Source: Candidatus Pacearchaeota archaeon | Lineage (GTDB): Archaea; Nanoarchaeota; Nanoarchaeia; Pacearchaeales; GW2011-AR1 | Direction of reading: 5' to 3' | Assembly (NCBI GenBank): GCA_002686195.1 | Contig: NZAS01000177.1 | Span: 32,904 to 96,903 of the forward strand | DNA: 64,000 nt | Part shown: piece by piece, positions 50,364 to 58,862 of the stretch | Layout of the letters: the number at the start of each line of letters is the position of its first letter | How positions within the stretch are numbered: position 1 is the first letter of the stretch | Program-made: the position numbers and the translations under genes | The notes under the pieces: generated by a model | What the model saw: only the letters and a program-made list of their open reading frames with translations | What the model was told of the DNA's origin: nothing | The model's database searches: none

Positions 50364-50506
50364 ACAGACTAGATAGGAATCCGGGATATTACGTTCATAG
50401 TGAACTTCTTAAGTTTTCGTGTGCTATAATTTATTACGATAGTAAGAAGGCTACGTATATTAAAAAGCAATCATTGAAAATAAGTAAGAATGATAAGGAG
50501 AAATAA
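50360..50506 (+). CDS. Small basic protein (48 residues)
   Basis: TTG start overlapping the preceding TGA and stop overlapping the next ATG (TAATG), so it fits snugly. Basic, strand-rich (C-A-I-I-Y-Y-D-S-K-K-A-T-Y). The return to AT-rich codons begins here. Confidence 0.5.
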   Translation: MNRLDRNPGYYVHSELLKFSCAIIYYDSKKATYIKKQSLKISKNDKEK

Positions 50507-50763
50507 TGAGTCTATCTATTGGAAGGCTAGTCTTTGTAGAGAATGCAGGAAGCGCAAGAGGAAGTTCTTGTTATAACCAACTAACATTTATTAATAGTGA
50601 AGGAAGTGTTGAGCAGATCCTGTTAACAGATCGTGAGCTAGATAACGGAAAAGCTAGAGCTGAAAAGAATCATGCTGATTTGCTTGGTGTAAGCTTGATT
50701 GATCGGCTTGTCGCTTTCAAGATGAAATTATTTGTTAGACTTCTCTCACTTTTTGGAATGTAG
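50506..50763 (+). CDS. Small protein with C-terminal amphipathic helix
   Basis: 85 residues: S-I-G-R-L-V-F-V-E-N opens like a distant GDLV relative; the last 22 residues are a hydrophobic/basic helix that may touch a membrane. Confidence 0.6.
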   Translation: MSLSIGRLVFVENAGSARGSSCYNQLTFINSEGSVEQILLTDRELDNGKARAEKNHADLLGVSLIDRLVAFKMKLFVRLLSLFGM

Positions 50764-50804
50764 CATGAGAGATCTTATTGTATTATTTTTAATTAAATAA
50801 GACG

Positions 50805-51299
50805 TTGGAAAATTTATTTCAACGACAAATAAGTGCGACATGGTATTCAGGCGCCGGACATGAAATTTCATTTCTTGACATTCTAAATGACATAGACACA
50901 CACACGCGGTCTGGAGGCGATATATTCGTTGGAACAGATAGCATGCTTAATTCTCGTATATGCATATTTGCAACTGCTATTTGCTTACACGGCTCATCAA
51001 GCCAGACAGGTGGAAGATATTATTTTAAAAGGACACGGGATAATAATAAAAGGTATTCTCAGTTAAAGACTAGAATAATGAAGGAAGTATCTGATTCACT
51101 GGAGCTGGGAGGTGTTCTCTTAGAAATATATCCAGACACAGAGATAGAAATTCATGTCGATGTTGGTGTTAATCAAAGATCGCGAACAAAGCCGCTTGCT
51201 GATATGATACGAGGGTGGACTAGAGCTTCTGGATTTGTGTGCAAGATCAAGCCGTTTGCATGGGCTTCAGCATCAGTCGCTGATAAGCATACTAAGTGA
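50805..51299 (+). CDS. RNase H-fold protein (DUF458/YkuK-like)
   Basis: 164 residues, TTG start. V-G-T-D-S begins the first strand of the RNase H fold; F-A-T-A-I-C-L is the next strand; Y-F-K-R follows; I-E-I-H-V-D-V-G-V-N and K-P-F-A-W-A-S-A-S-V-A-D-K match the conserved His-Asp and Lys-Pro...Ala-Asp-Lys segments of the DUF458 (YkuK) family. The family has the metal-binding residues of a nuclease, activity unknown. Confidence 0.75.
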   Translation: MENLFQRQISATWYSGAGHEISFLDILNDIDTHTRSGGDIFVGTDSMLNSRICIFATAICLHGSSSQTGGRYYFKRTRDNNKRYSQLKTRIMKEVSDSLELGGVLLEIYPDTEIEIHVDVGVNQRSRTKPLADMIRGWTRASGFVCKIKPFAWASASVADKHTK

Positions 51300-51501
51300 G
51301 AGAATTAGTAATGATCACTAGCACAACGCCGACAATAATTCCAGATATACATGCAATAAAATTATCAGAAAGCTTACGATTGTAGCTTTTAAACTTTTTC
51401 ATTTCATAGTCAAGAATCATCATTTGTGCTTGCACTCGCAAGAGATCATCATTATCTCTAGAGTTCTTCACTACTGATGGAAATTTGATAATGTTGTTCA
51501 T
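51292..51501 (-). CDS. Small tail-anchored membrane protein
   Basis: 69 residues on the - strand, converging with the previous gene by eight bases. A charged helix then a membrane span (I-I-V-G-V-V-L-V-I-I) at the C-terminus. No good ribosome binding site, so less certain. Confidence 0.5.
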   Translation of the reverse strand: MNNIIKFPSVVKNSRDNDDLLRVQAQMMILDYEMKKFKSYNRKLSDNFIACISGIIVGVVLVIITNSLT

Positions 51502-51536
51502 GATGACATATAGTTATATCGCATAGGAGATATATC

Positions 51537-51767
51537 GTGAACGTAATAAGAGATTTTATTAGAGCAATAAGATCAAATAGTAATCAAGACTATTCGCTTT
51601 CTGACACTCATGATCTAGATTTTGGATATGATTATAGGTCAATAACTAGAGATTTTCTTAATGAAAATGTTAAAGATGATCACAGTAATGAAAAAAGCTC
51701 TATTGAAAAATTTGATCCCTCGACAATGACACGTGAATTTTTGATGGGAATCTTATCAGACAAATGA
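51537..51767 (+). CDS. Small repeat-containing protein
   Basis: 76 residues, GTG start. Contains two similar segments, I-T-R-D-F-L-N-E and M-T-R-E-F-L-M-G. Coupled to the lysin gene by ATGA. Confidence 0.55.
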   Translation: MNVIRDFIRAIRSNSNQDYSLSDTHDLDFGYDYRSITRDFLNENVKDDHSNEKSSIEKFDPSTMTREFLMGILSDK

Positions 51768-53644
51768 AAAACGACTCCAAGACTAGCAGTAATCTTTTAA
51801 ACGAGGGCTTGCTTGAAGACATTATATCGTTTCTCTTAAAGGGGCTGGGCGTAGATAGGCAAGATGACTTTGACATAGACGCAATTAGAAATATTTCTAT
51901 TGATCGTGGAGAGTGGCTGTCGAAAGGTGATGAAGGAGGAGAAGTTAAAAATCTTCAGCTCATCCTATCTAGCCTGGGATATCAAGTTGAAGCTACTGGA
52001 ATATTTGATGAACAGACGACAAGCGCTGTTACATCATTTCAGAATGATATGGGAATTGGAGAGGACGGAGTTGTTGGTCCAATTACATCAACTGAGATAT
52101 TGGTCAAGCTGGGCGTTGAGGATAAAGAATCTGAGGCTGTTACGAGCAATGAAGAAGAAGACACTCACGGGTATGCAGCAGTAGAAGAACATAGATATAT
52201 TTCACCTGTCCAGGGAGGCAGATATAATCCGAATCGACATGGAAGTGATGGTGTTCAAAAGTCAATGGATATATCCGGAAGAGAAGATCATCCAATTGTT
52301 GCACCAATAGACGGATATATTGACAAGGTATGGTGGGAAATAGACTATGACGATGCACAACCCCAGAGAAAGGGAAAGCGCGGCGGAAGAGTGATTAGAA
52401 TGATAGGCACCGACGGTCTAAGACATTACTTTCTTCATCTAAGTGGATTAGCAGGAAGTCTTGCTGGTGTGATGGATAGTGGAGATTATCGTGATAGTGA
52501 TACACAGCATAAAATAATTCCATGGGGCACACCAGATGCTAGTAGCGCTGGGTCAATTGCTCTTCATGGCGGTCCGCTGCTTGTATCAGGTCATGAAGGG
52601 CATAGTAAACCAACAGTCTGGCAAGGAAATGAGCGTGTTAGTCAGGGCGATGTTATTGGTTACATGGGGCAGTCTGGGATATCTAGTGAGCAATGGGGGG
52701 GCAACCATCTTCACTATCACGTAAAAGATGCAGCAGGTAATAAGATCGATCTAAATACTCTTGGATTACACGGAATACGAAAAAAAGGACAGAGAGATAT
52801 GTCAGAATCAATTATGAAAGATGATTCACAAATTAGTGAGCATGATCTAAGAAGTATGATAGATGATGAATTAATGAACGTGCTATCTTCTATTATTTCT
52901 GCAGACGACGAAACAAGCTGTAGCCCATGTGGAGAAAATGCATGTGATCAAGAACAAGATGATGATTATCTGTGGGCAGGCGGTGATAATCTTGAACGAG
53001 AAATTGACTGGGAAGATGTTGTAACAGATGATGATTCACATGAGTCGTCAACGATTATAAAGAAAAGCAGGGGTGGCTGGCAGCACCTTGTTGGAGAAGA
53101 TGATATCAATGAATGTCTAAGGCAGCTGATTCGTAAAACTATTATTGCTGAGCAAAATATAGAGTGCGGTCCGCCTCAATTTCAACAAGGAGATGTATTT
53201 GTTCCAACAAGTAAAGGATTTAGCTTTAAGCTAACAAGAGATTTTTCAAGTATTCCATCTTCAGCTTACGTAACAGCACCATCAAGTGTAGATCAAACAG
53301 TTGTTGATTTAGGCGTTCATTCAATTTCTGGGTGGGTTATCGGTGAGTATGAAGCGGATCAGGCACTTGCTGCACGCAATATATCAACAGGAGAAGAGAC
53401 TACGAAATCATCAAGAAAGCTATTGGGCACAGAAGAGGAAGGTCTAGCTACTGCTGGTCTATGTGCAAATTTATATTGGGAAAAGCTTAGAGATAGAAAC
53501 GATCCTCCAGATAATCTTGAGCTGATGTCTCCGTACACAGTGGATCAATTACGAGAGCTTGGCTGGAGATCAGATCCTCCTGATATGTATGATGACGCAG
53601 GGAGAAACTTAGCATCTCAAAGTGTTATTCCTGGCAAAGAATAG
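51764..53644 (+). CDS. Peptidoglycan-binding and M23-peptidase protein
   Basis: 626 residues. About 52-115: a PG-binding-1 domain (G-D-E-G-G-E-V-K-N-L-Q, G-I-F-D-E-Q-T, V-G-P-I-T). About 145-330: an M23 endopeptidase with A-P-I-D-G-Y-I, Y-F-L-H-L-S, G-D-V-I-G-Y-M-G and H315-L-H-Y-H319; one of the zinc ligands that usually precedes is not obvious. After an acidic linker a second tag-like helix appears (E-H-D-L-R-S-M-I-D-D-E-L), then a C-terminal domain of unknown fold. Cuts peptidoglycan cross-links, either at entry as a virion protein or at lysis; the tag-like helices favour the virion. Confidence 0.88.
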   Translation: MKNDSKTSSNLLNEGLLEDIISFLLKGLGVDRQDDFDIDAIRNISIDRGEWLSKGDEGGEVKNLQLILSSLGYQVEATGIFDEQTTSAVTSFQNDMGIGEDGVVGPITSTEILVKLGVEDKESEAVTSNEEEDTHGYAAVEEHRYISPVQGGRYNPNRHGSDGVQKSMDISGREDHPIVAPIDGYIDKVWWEIDYDDAQPQRKGKRGGRVIRMIGTDGLRHYFLHLSGLAGSLAGVMDSGDYRDSDTQHKIIPWGTPDASSAGSIALHGGPLLVSGHEGHSKPTVWQGNERVSQGDVIGYMGQSGISSEQWGGNHLHYHVKDAAGNKIDLNTLGLHGIRKKGQRDMSESIMKDDSQISEHDLRSMIDDELMNVLSSIISADDETSCSPCGENACDQEQDDDYLWAGGDNLEREIDWEDVVTDDDSHESSTIIKKSRGGWQHLVGEDDINECLRQLIRKTIIAEQNIECGPPQFQQGDVFVPTSKGFSFKLTRDFSSIPSSAYVTAPSSVDQTVVDLGVHSISGWVIGEYEADQALAARNISTGEETTKSSRKLLGTEEEGLATAGLCANLYWEKLRDRNDPPDNLELMSPYTVDQLRELGWRSDPPDMYDDAGRNLASQSVIPGKE

Positions 53645-53651
53645 TAAATGT

Positions 53652-53673
53652 ATCGAGCGCCCATCGAGCGCCC
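53652..53673. repeat. Tandem 11-base repeat
   Basis: ATCGAGCGCCC occurs twice in direct succession in an otherwise AT-rich 100-base gap. Possibly a protein-binding site or replication slippage. Confidence 0.7.
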
Positions 53674-53746
53674 AGGTTTTACACTGTCGATAGATAAATT
53701 TATTTTAAATTTTCTAAGAACATAATACCAATGAATATTTAGAGAT

Positions 53747-54229
53747 ATGAAAGATATTCTGTCACTGTTAGAAGTAATTAAGTCATCTTTAAATGACGGC
53801 TGTTCTAATTGTAGCTGCAAATCTGACAGTTCACAAATTGATTCAGTGGAGTCAGTGGAGATGGAACTAAGAAGTTTTCGAGAAGAAGTAAGTGAAAATG
53901 TTACGTCTCTTGCCAAAAGTCAATGTGAAATAATATCCGACCTCAATCGTCATGTCAATGATCTTTCAAGTATTGTTGAATCATTTAATAGAAGAATTGA
54001 ATCTAATACAGATGATGTACAAGGATTGCAGCTTAGAATGAATGATGTCGAAGACTTTACATATATCATACCGATTCAGAAAAACGAACCTATTGTTAGA
54101 AAAGTCTTTAAGGCTGCGAAAGACTTTTTATCTGCTCATCGCATAAGACTTCTTTTAGGATTTGTATCATGTATTGTTTCTGGCACAGTTATTGCCGGCT
54201 TACTATTATTGCTTCAGGGCAACATTTAA
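53747..54229 (+). CDS. Tail-anchored coiled-coil membrane protein
   Basis: 160 residues. C-S-N-C-S-C near residue 20, a long coiled coil (about 35-110), and a C-terminal membrane span (L-L-L-G-F-V-S-C-I-V-S-G-T-V-I-A-G-L). Function unknown; topology suggests a membrane tether. Confidence 0.65.
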   Translation: MKDILSLLEVIKSSLNDGCSNCSCKSDSSQIDSVESVEMELRSFREEVSENVTSLAKSQCEIISDLNRHVNDLSSIVESFNRRIESNTDDVQGLQLRMNDVEDFTYIIPIQKNEPIVRKVFKAAKDFLSAHRIRLLLGFVSCIVSGTVIAGLLLLLQGNI

Positions 54230-54252
54230 CATTATTGCAAGGCAACTAGCAA

Positions 54253-54585
54253 ATGTATGAATACAACGCAAAGCTTATTCGTATTGTTGATGGTGATACA
54301 CTTGATGCAATGATTGATATAGGGTTTGATGTGTGGGTAAAGAAGAGAATTCGCTTAGCTGGAATAAATGCACCAGAGTCTAGAACTAGAGACCTTGAGG
54401 AAAAGAAGCTAGGGTTAAAAGCAAAAAGCAGGTTAGCTGAAGTTTTAGATGAAGCAAATAATGAATTTAGAATAATATCTCATGGAGTCGGAAAATATGG
54501 AAGATGTCTTGGAGAGATATTCATCGGTGATGTAAGTGTCAATAGCCAATTGTTAGAAGAAGGAATTGTGAGGAAATACAAATGA
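54253..54585 (+). CDS. Staphylococcal-nuclease-fold protein
   Basis: 110 residues. V-D-G-D-T-L-D, R-I-R-L-A-G-I-N-A-P-E and K-Y-G-R-C-L-G-E-I match the metal and phosphate contacts of the SNase fold (Asp, Arg, Glu, Arg). Shorter than thermonuclease but complete. No signal peptide, so it acts in the cytoplasm, perhaps in host DNA breakdown. Confidence 0.9.
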   Translation: MYEYNAKLIRIVDGDTLDAMIDIGFDVWVKKRIRLAGINAPESRTRDLEEKKLGLKAKSRLAEVLDEANNEFRIISHGVGKYGRCLGEIFIGDVSVNSQLLEEGIVRKYK

Positions 54586-54680
54586 AACATTTAGACAAGG
54601 CTTTAAGTGAACTTTCTCCTGAAGAGCTTTTTGAATTTGAAGAGATGATTGAGCTGTGGATAACCTATGGTGGTGATTAG
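54582..54680 (+). CDS. Tiny acidic peptide (32 residues)
   Basis: Overlaps the nuclease stop by ATGA and is preceded by AGGAAA. Acidic helix (S-P-E-E-L-F-E-F-E-E-M-I). Could be a small inhibitor or regulator. Confidence 0.4.
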   Translation: MKHLDKALSELSPEELFEFEEMIELWITYGGD

Positions 54681-54789
54681 TCATGAGACAACATTGGAAA
54701 GCATCTATTAGGGCCAAATGATATAAGCCATGAAAAGTCAACAAAGGCACACCGGGGAATAATTATGAGTAAGATAGGATGACATTATT

Positions 54790-55185
54790 ATGATCTGTAA
54801 TTATGAACAAATTAAGAGGCTAGTAAGAGAAGTTTTACAAATTGAGTGTAGCACACATCAAGAAAGCCCGCTAATGGATCCGATGTTTAATGTAAGAGAG
54901 ATGTGTAAGGAATTCACGCTTATTGAAGATCATCTTAATCATGACAACAAAAGGTGCTTCGACTGTATCAATAAGCACTTTCTTAAGTGCGAGGCGCTCG
55001 CTGAAGAGGCCATATCGCTAGATGGTCCAGATGGACACGAGCATCCGTTTCTTTTTCACCTTCCAGGGGCTATACGAAGATGGCACAATCAAGTTCATAA
55101 CTCTGAAGACATGAGAGCTATTGCAAGCGACATACGGTCTACAAGAAAAGATCTGACGCAGGTCCTTTTTCAACATCAACAGTAG
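54790..55185 (+). CDS. Tag-helix protein with cysteine-rich domain
   Basis: 131 residues. Opens N-Y-E-Q-I-K-R-L-V-R-E-V-L, similar to the tags elsewhere. Five cysteines and a number of histidines (C-F-D-C-I-N-K-H) may bind metal. Otherwise helical. Confidence 0.6.
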   Translation: MICNYEQIKRLVREVLQIECSTHQESPLMDPMFNVREMCKEFTLIEDHLNHDNKRCFDCINKHFLKCEALAEEAISLDGPDGHEHPFLFHLPGAIRRWHNQVHNSEDMRAIASDIRSTRKDLTQVLFQHQQ

Positions 55186-55215
55186 TTGAACAATAGATCA
55201 CGCTGTAGGTAAGAT

Positions 55216-55446
55216 ATGGATATTGGTGATTTAGTTTACTATAAAGGCTTCGTATTTTGCGGAGATACAGATCCACCACTTTTTGAGAAAATAAATAATT
55301 TTAGGATAGGCCTTGTTATAGCAAGAGAGAAGTCGTCTTATCTTCTTTCAGTTGATGGCAGGGTTTTGTGGGCATGTACTGATGATGATTCAGTGATAAG
55401 AGACTGGGACATGATTCTTATTAGCAAGTCAGATAATAAAGAATGA
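55216..55446 (+). CDS. GDLV-family SH3-like small protein
   Basis: 76 residues: M-D-I-G-D-L-V-Y-Y, I-G-L-V-I-A-R, Y-L-L-S-V-D-G-R-V. Outlying AT-rich member. Confidence 0.75.
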   Translation: MDIGDLVYYKGFVFCGDTDPPLFEKINNFRIGLVIAREKSSYLLSVDGRVLWACTDDDSVIRDWDMILISKSDNKE

Positions 55447-55739
55447 GCAAGAGATCTATTAAGCTCGGAACAGTGTATGAGGTTAAAACCTTTGCCGGAC
55501 CCGTTGTTCATATTAAGATAACTGATAAGTCGCAGATTGAAGGTGTGTATATTGGTGTACATACAAGACAGTCAGATATTGTTGCTCTAAAAGATGCCGG
55601 TGTGTGCTACACAGGCAGCGAGTGCCCAGCCGAGTGCCCAGGATATGTGTATGACTATCAGATCATAAAAAGGGTAAACAAAAAAAGAATTGATCAAAAG
55701 AGGTCAGGAGGCGTTATAAGAAGAAAGAGAAAAAAGTAG
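55443..55739 (+). CDS. Small basic protein with SH3-like core
   Basis: 98 residues: strands G-T-V-Y-E-V, V-V-H-I-K-I, G-V-Y-I-G-V; C-P-A-E-C; basic tail. It may be a diverged relative of the previous gene, with which it overlaps. Confidence 0.6.
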   Translation: MSKRSIKLGTVYEVKTFAGPVVHIKITDKSQIEGVYIGVHTRQSDIVALKDAGVCYTGSECPAECPGYVYDYQIIKRVNKKRIDQKRSGGVIRRKRKK

Positions 55740-55786
55740 AGTTTATATTGTACAATTTTTGTGTATGATATAAGCCAGGAGAGAAT

Positions 55787-56449
55787 ATGAGCTCTGTTTT
55801 GCTTTTTTTTGTTTTTCTTTTTTCTTGCTACAGCGAGCCCGCAGCTGATGATGACAATAGCACAGATGAATCACAGTCACCATCATTTGTCGACAACGTA
55901 CCCGGGACTGTCCCGGGTGCAGATACCGAGGAGAATAGCAGTGATTCTATTGACACAGGGCCGTCTCCAGTTACATGGACAGACTGTGATCAATGGGTCG
56001 GAAGTCATCCGTGTGACTTTACACTAAAAGATCAAAATCAGAATGATTGGAACCTATATGATCATTATGGGACAGTCATTCTGATTGACTTCTCTACAAT
56101 GTGGTGCTCTGTATGCAAGAGTGTCGCATCAGACATCGAGATGTTTCAAGAGCAGTACACGGCAGCTGGTCATAACTTTCTATGGGTTACAGTGCTTATA
56201 GAGGATGCACAGAGGGGTGAAGTTGATCCAGCTGACGTCACAGCGTGGGTTAATGAATATAGCGTTACATCATCAGTTGTACTTGCTAGCTCTCGTGACA
56301 TGATAGATCTCTCTGGTAAAGACGGTTATCCAATAACATCATGGCCCACTTTTGTTCTAATAGATGATGAGATGGTTCTCACTCATGGTCTTAACGGCTG
56401 GAATGAAAGTGTTGTTCTTGGCTGGATTGATGATGCATTTGGAATCTAG
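55787..56449 (+). CDS. Thioredoxin-fold lipoprotein, second copy
   Basis: 220 residues. Lipobox L-F-S-C, a 50-residue Ser/Asp/Pro-rich linker, then S-H-P-C-D-F-T-L-K-D-Q and S-T-M-W-C-S-V-C-K active site, with S-W-P-T-F cis-proline loop. Paralogue of the - strand gene at 28098 with CSVC instead of CPPC, so redox potential may differ. Confidence 0.85.
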   Translation: MSSVLLFFVFLFSCYSEPAADDDNSTDESQSPSFVDNVPGTVPGADTEENSSDSIDTGPSPVTWTDCDQWVGSHPCDFTLKDQNQNDWNLYDHYGTVILIDFSTMWCSVCKSVASDIEMFQEQYTAAGHNFLWVTVLIEDAQRGEVDPADVTAWVNEYSVTSSVVLASSRDMIDLSGKDGYPITSWPTFVLIDDEMVLTHGLNGWNESVVLGWIDDAFGI

Positions 56450-56456
56450 CCAATAC

Positions 56457-56485
56457 GTGTAAATTTGTGCAGCACCATGTAAGAT
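56457..56485 (+). promoter_or_regulatory. Promoter, GTGTAAA-N16-TAAGAT
   Basis: Recurring motif. Six bases separate the -10 box from the ATG at 56492; no ribosome binding site, hence a likely leaderless message. Confidence 0.7.
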
Positions 56486-56491
56486 AAATAC

Positions 56492-56749
56492 ATGGCCTGG
56501 ACATCATGGGAAAAGCGATGTATGTGCGTTGCACTGTATAATCATGAGCTAAGTATGTCAGGATTGTGTCCTGCTGCAGCTAATGTAAGGTATAACAACG
56601 GATGGTTTTCAGTGAGCAGGCGTAAGTCACATCGCAGAAAGGATCTTACAGAGAAGGCTGAAACACTCTTGTCATCTGGATATAGGGCTGTGTATGACAT
56701 GACGTACCGAAGCTACGCGCTTCATGTAAATGGCAAAAAGCTATTGTAA
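56492..56749 (+). CDS. Small basic protein, unknown function
   Basis: 85 residues: helical opening with three cysteines, then basic strands (W-F-S-V-S-R-R-K-S-H-R-R-K). Probably nucleic-acid binding. Leaderless start. Confidence 0.6.
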   Translation: MAWTSWEKRCMCVALYNHELSMSGLCPAAANVRYNNGWFSVSRRKSHRRKDLTEKAETLLSSGYRAVYDMTYRSYALHVNGKKLL

Positions 56750-56798
56750 AATGTGCATGCGGTTGGCAATAAAGCTTACAGCAAAATGAGGACAATAA

Positions 56799-57548
56799 AT
56801 GAGACTCAATACTAACGTCGGTGCTATTCCGGTTGGAACAAACATTCTTGATATCGAGGTGCCTGAGCAGCTGCGAAAGAGAATCCCGTCAGGAGTAGCA
56901 TATTTTGATGACGCTCTCGGCGGCAAAGGATTCACACCCTCTGCAGTAACTCTCTTTACTGGCACCCCTGGCGCTGGAAAGACTACAATGATGCTTGAGC
57001 TGGCAAACTCACTGTCGAGAAACGGATCAACAGTTCTGTTTAACACAGCAGAGGAATCCCTGTTTCAGCTCAAGATGACAGTGGAGAGGTTGAAGCTTCG
57101 CACAGGGTTTAACGCAGGGCAGGAGGCAATGGTTCCAAAGCTCCTGGAGAACTGTGATAGGCTCAGGGCGAGGAATCCAGGCAAGCCATTCTTTCTTATT
57201 GTGGACTCTTTGCAGACGTTGAATGACGGAAAGTACGGTGATCATCAGACAAACTCAAAGACAGCGCAGAGATCTCTTGCACTGATTACTGATTACTGCA
57301 AGGAAAACTTCTGTAATGCCATCATCATTGGACAGGTGACCAAGGATGGTAAGATGGCAGGAGCAAACATCCTCAAGCACATGGTAGATGCCCTAGTCAC
57401 TCTCGACGTCGAGAGGCGAGATGAGGATCTCATGGGCTGCCGGGTTCTCCAGGTTGAGAAAAATAGATTCGGTGGAGCGGGACATATATTTTTCCTCTCT
57501 CTCCAGCAGCGCGGGTTTACTGAGGTTAGCCGAGTTAGCTTGGTGTAG
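56799..57548 (+). CDS. RadA/RecA-like ATPase
   Basis: 249 residues. G55-T-P-G-A-G-K-T-T63 is Walker A; F-L-I-V-D-S-L-Q-T-L Walker B; G-Q-V-T-K-D-G-K-M-A-G-A-N-I-L-K-H-M-V-D-A and K-N-R-F-G are RadA signatures. The N-terminal zinc finger and C-terminal Lon-like domain of bacterial RadA are absent. Likely a recombination mediator or branch-migration helicase for phage DNA. It lies directly upstream of the DNA ligase gene. Confidence 0.9.
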   Translation: MRLNTNVGAIPVGTNILDIEVPEQLRKRIPSGVAYFDDALGGKGFTPSAVTLFTGTPGAGKTTMMLELANSLSRNGSTVLFNTAEESLFQLKMTVERLKLRTGFNAGQEAMVPKLLENCDRLRARNPGKPFFLIVDSLQTLNDGKYGDHQTNSKTAQRSLALITDYCKENFCNAIIIGQVTKDGKMAGANILKHMVDALVTLDVERRDEDLMGCRVLQVEKNRFGGAGHIFFLSLQQRGFTEVSRVSLV

Positions 57549-57556
57549 TCAAACCG

Positions 57557-57583
57557 GGGTGGCATGGGATTCCCATGCCACCC
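57557..57583 (+). promoter_or_regulatory. Perfect 12-base-pair hairpin before the ligase gene
   Basis: GGGTGGCATGGG and CCCATGCCACCC pair perfectly around an ATT loop. No T-run follows; the ligase ribosome binding site (GAGG) begins four bases later. It may end the RadA message by processing, protect the ligase message, or regulate ligase translation. Confidence 0.75.
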
Positions 57584-57595
57584 ATCGAGGTATAA

Positions 57596-58816
57596 ATGGT
57601 TATTGATATTCTAAATGAGATTAAGCGGTCTCCTGGATCTAATGCCAAGAAGGAGATCCTTAGCGTTAATGCAGGCAATGTCCTTCTTCGAAAGATTCTT
57701 CTCTACGGGCTTGATCAGTTCACACCGTTCAATATTGTGAAGGTGCCCAAAGTTACTGAAAGGTCTATCCTGCCAGACGAGAATGATCGATGGTCTCGAT
57801 TTTTTGACGTCGCAGATAGGTGCATCTCGAGAGAGATCAGTGGTAATGATGCCATTGGTGATATGCACGAAGCACTATCGTGCGCAGATGCAGATGAAGA
57901 GATGTGGATGAGAAGGATATTGCGTAAGCATCTAGCGATTGGTGCATCGACAAAGACTGTGAACAAGGTATTCCCTGGGCTTATTCCTACGTTTGATGTG
58001 TCTCTTGCACAGAAGTTCGATCATGCTAGAGTTGCAGAAAAAAGCACTGTTTGTGTGGAGCCTAAGCTAGATGGAATCAGATGCTTCGCTATCGTGAGAG
58101 ATGGTGAGGCTCAATTGTTTGCTCGATCTGGTAAGATGATCACTAACTTTGATAACACTATTGGACGAGATATTGCAGGGCTAGGAGACGGATGCTATGA
58201 CGGTGAGTTGATGGGTGAAGACTTTGTATCATTGATGCGCCAGGCCTACAGAAAAGAGGGTGTCGACACATCAGCGACGTATCTTTCACTGTTTGACTTC
58301 CTAAGTCTTGATGAGTGGAAGTCAGGTAATACGACCATGACATGTCGTGATCGTTATAAAGAGCTGTCTCAGAGAGTTGGTGCCAAGAAGTGTGAGAGCG
58401 TCAAGGTTATCACAAGATATGAGATCGTGCCTGATATTGAAAAGATTGAAACACTACACAGAATCTTTGTTGATGCAGGGTTTGAGGGAGCGATGATCAA
58501 AGATCTTGACGCTCCGTATAAGTTCGGCCGCGGATATGAGGTGATGAAGCTCAAGTCATTTCATGATGTCGATCTCATTATCGATAGTCTTGAAGAGGGA
58601 ACTGGAAAGCATGTAGGCAAGCTGGGATCTGTTACTGTTACATTTAACGGAGTTGAAGTTAGAGTAGGATCTGGGTTCTCTGATGCGCTGCGCGAGACAG
58701 TCTGGCAATCACCCAAAGACTTCATAGGGAGAATGATCGAGGTGAGATACCAGGAGGTGACACCTGACGGATCTCTCAGGTTTCCCACATTCGTCTGCTT
58801 TAGAAACGACAGGTGA
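57596..58816 (+). CDS. ATP-dependent DNA ligase
   Basis: 406 residues. V-E-P-K157-L-D-G-I-R is motif I with the adenylated lysine; F-A-R-S-G motif III-like; E-G-A-M-I-K motif IV; M-K-L-K-S motif V; the C-terminal OB-fold ends R-F-P-T-F. An N-terminal helical domain of about 140 residues is present. Similar in plan to T4/T7-type phage ligases; seals nicks in DNA. It also has a KxDG-type relative inside the 1369-residue protein at 2672. Confidence 0.95.
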   Translation: MVIDILNEIKRSPGSNAKKEILSVNAGNVLLRKILLYGLDQFTPFNIVKVPKVTERSILPDENDRWSRFFDVADRCISREISGNDAIGDMHEALSCADADEEMWMRRILRKHLAIGASTKTVNKVFPGLIPTFDVSLAQKFDHARVAEKSTVCVEPKLDGIRCFAIVRDGEAQLFARSGKMITNFDNTIGRDIAGLGDGCYDGELMGEDFVSLMRQAYRKEGVDTSATYLSLFDFLSLDEWKSGNTTMTCRDRYKELSQRVGAKKCESVKVITRYEIVPDIEKIETLHRIFVDAGFEGAMIKDLDAPYKFGRGYEVMKLKSFHDVDLIIDSLEEGTGKHVGKLGSVTVTFNGVEVRVGSGFSDALRETVWQSPKDFIGRMIEVRYQEVTPDGSLRFPTFVCFRNDR

Positions 58817-58862
58817 TTAACGATTTATTGCCGCGCTCATATAATTATCGAATGAGGTAATC

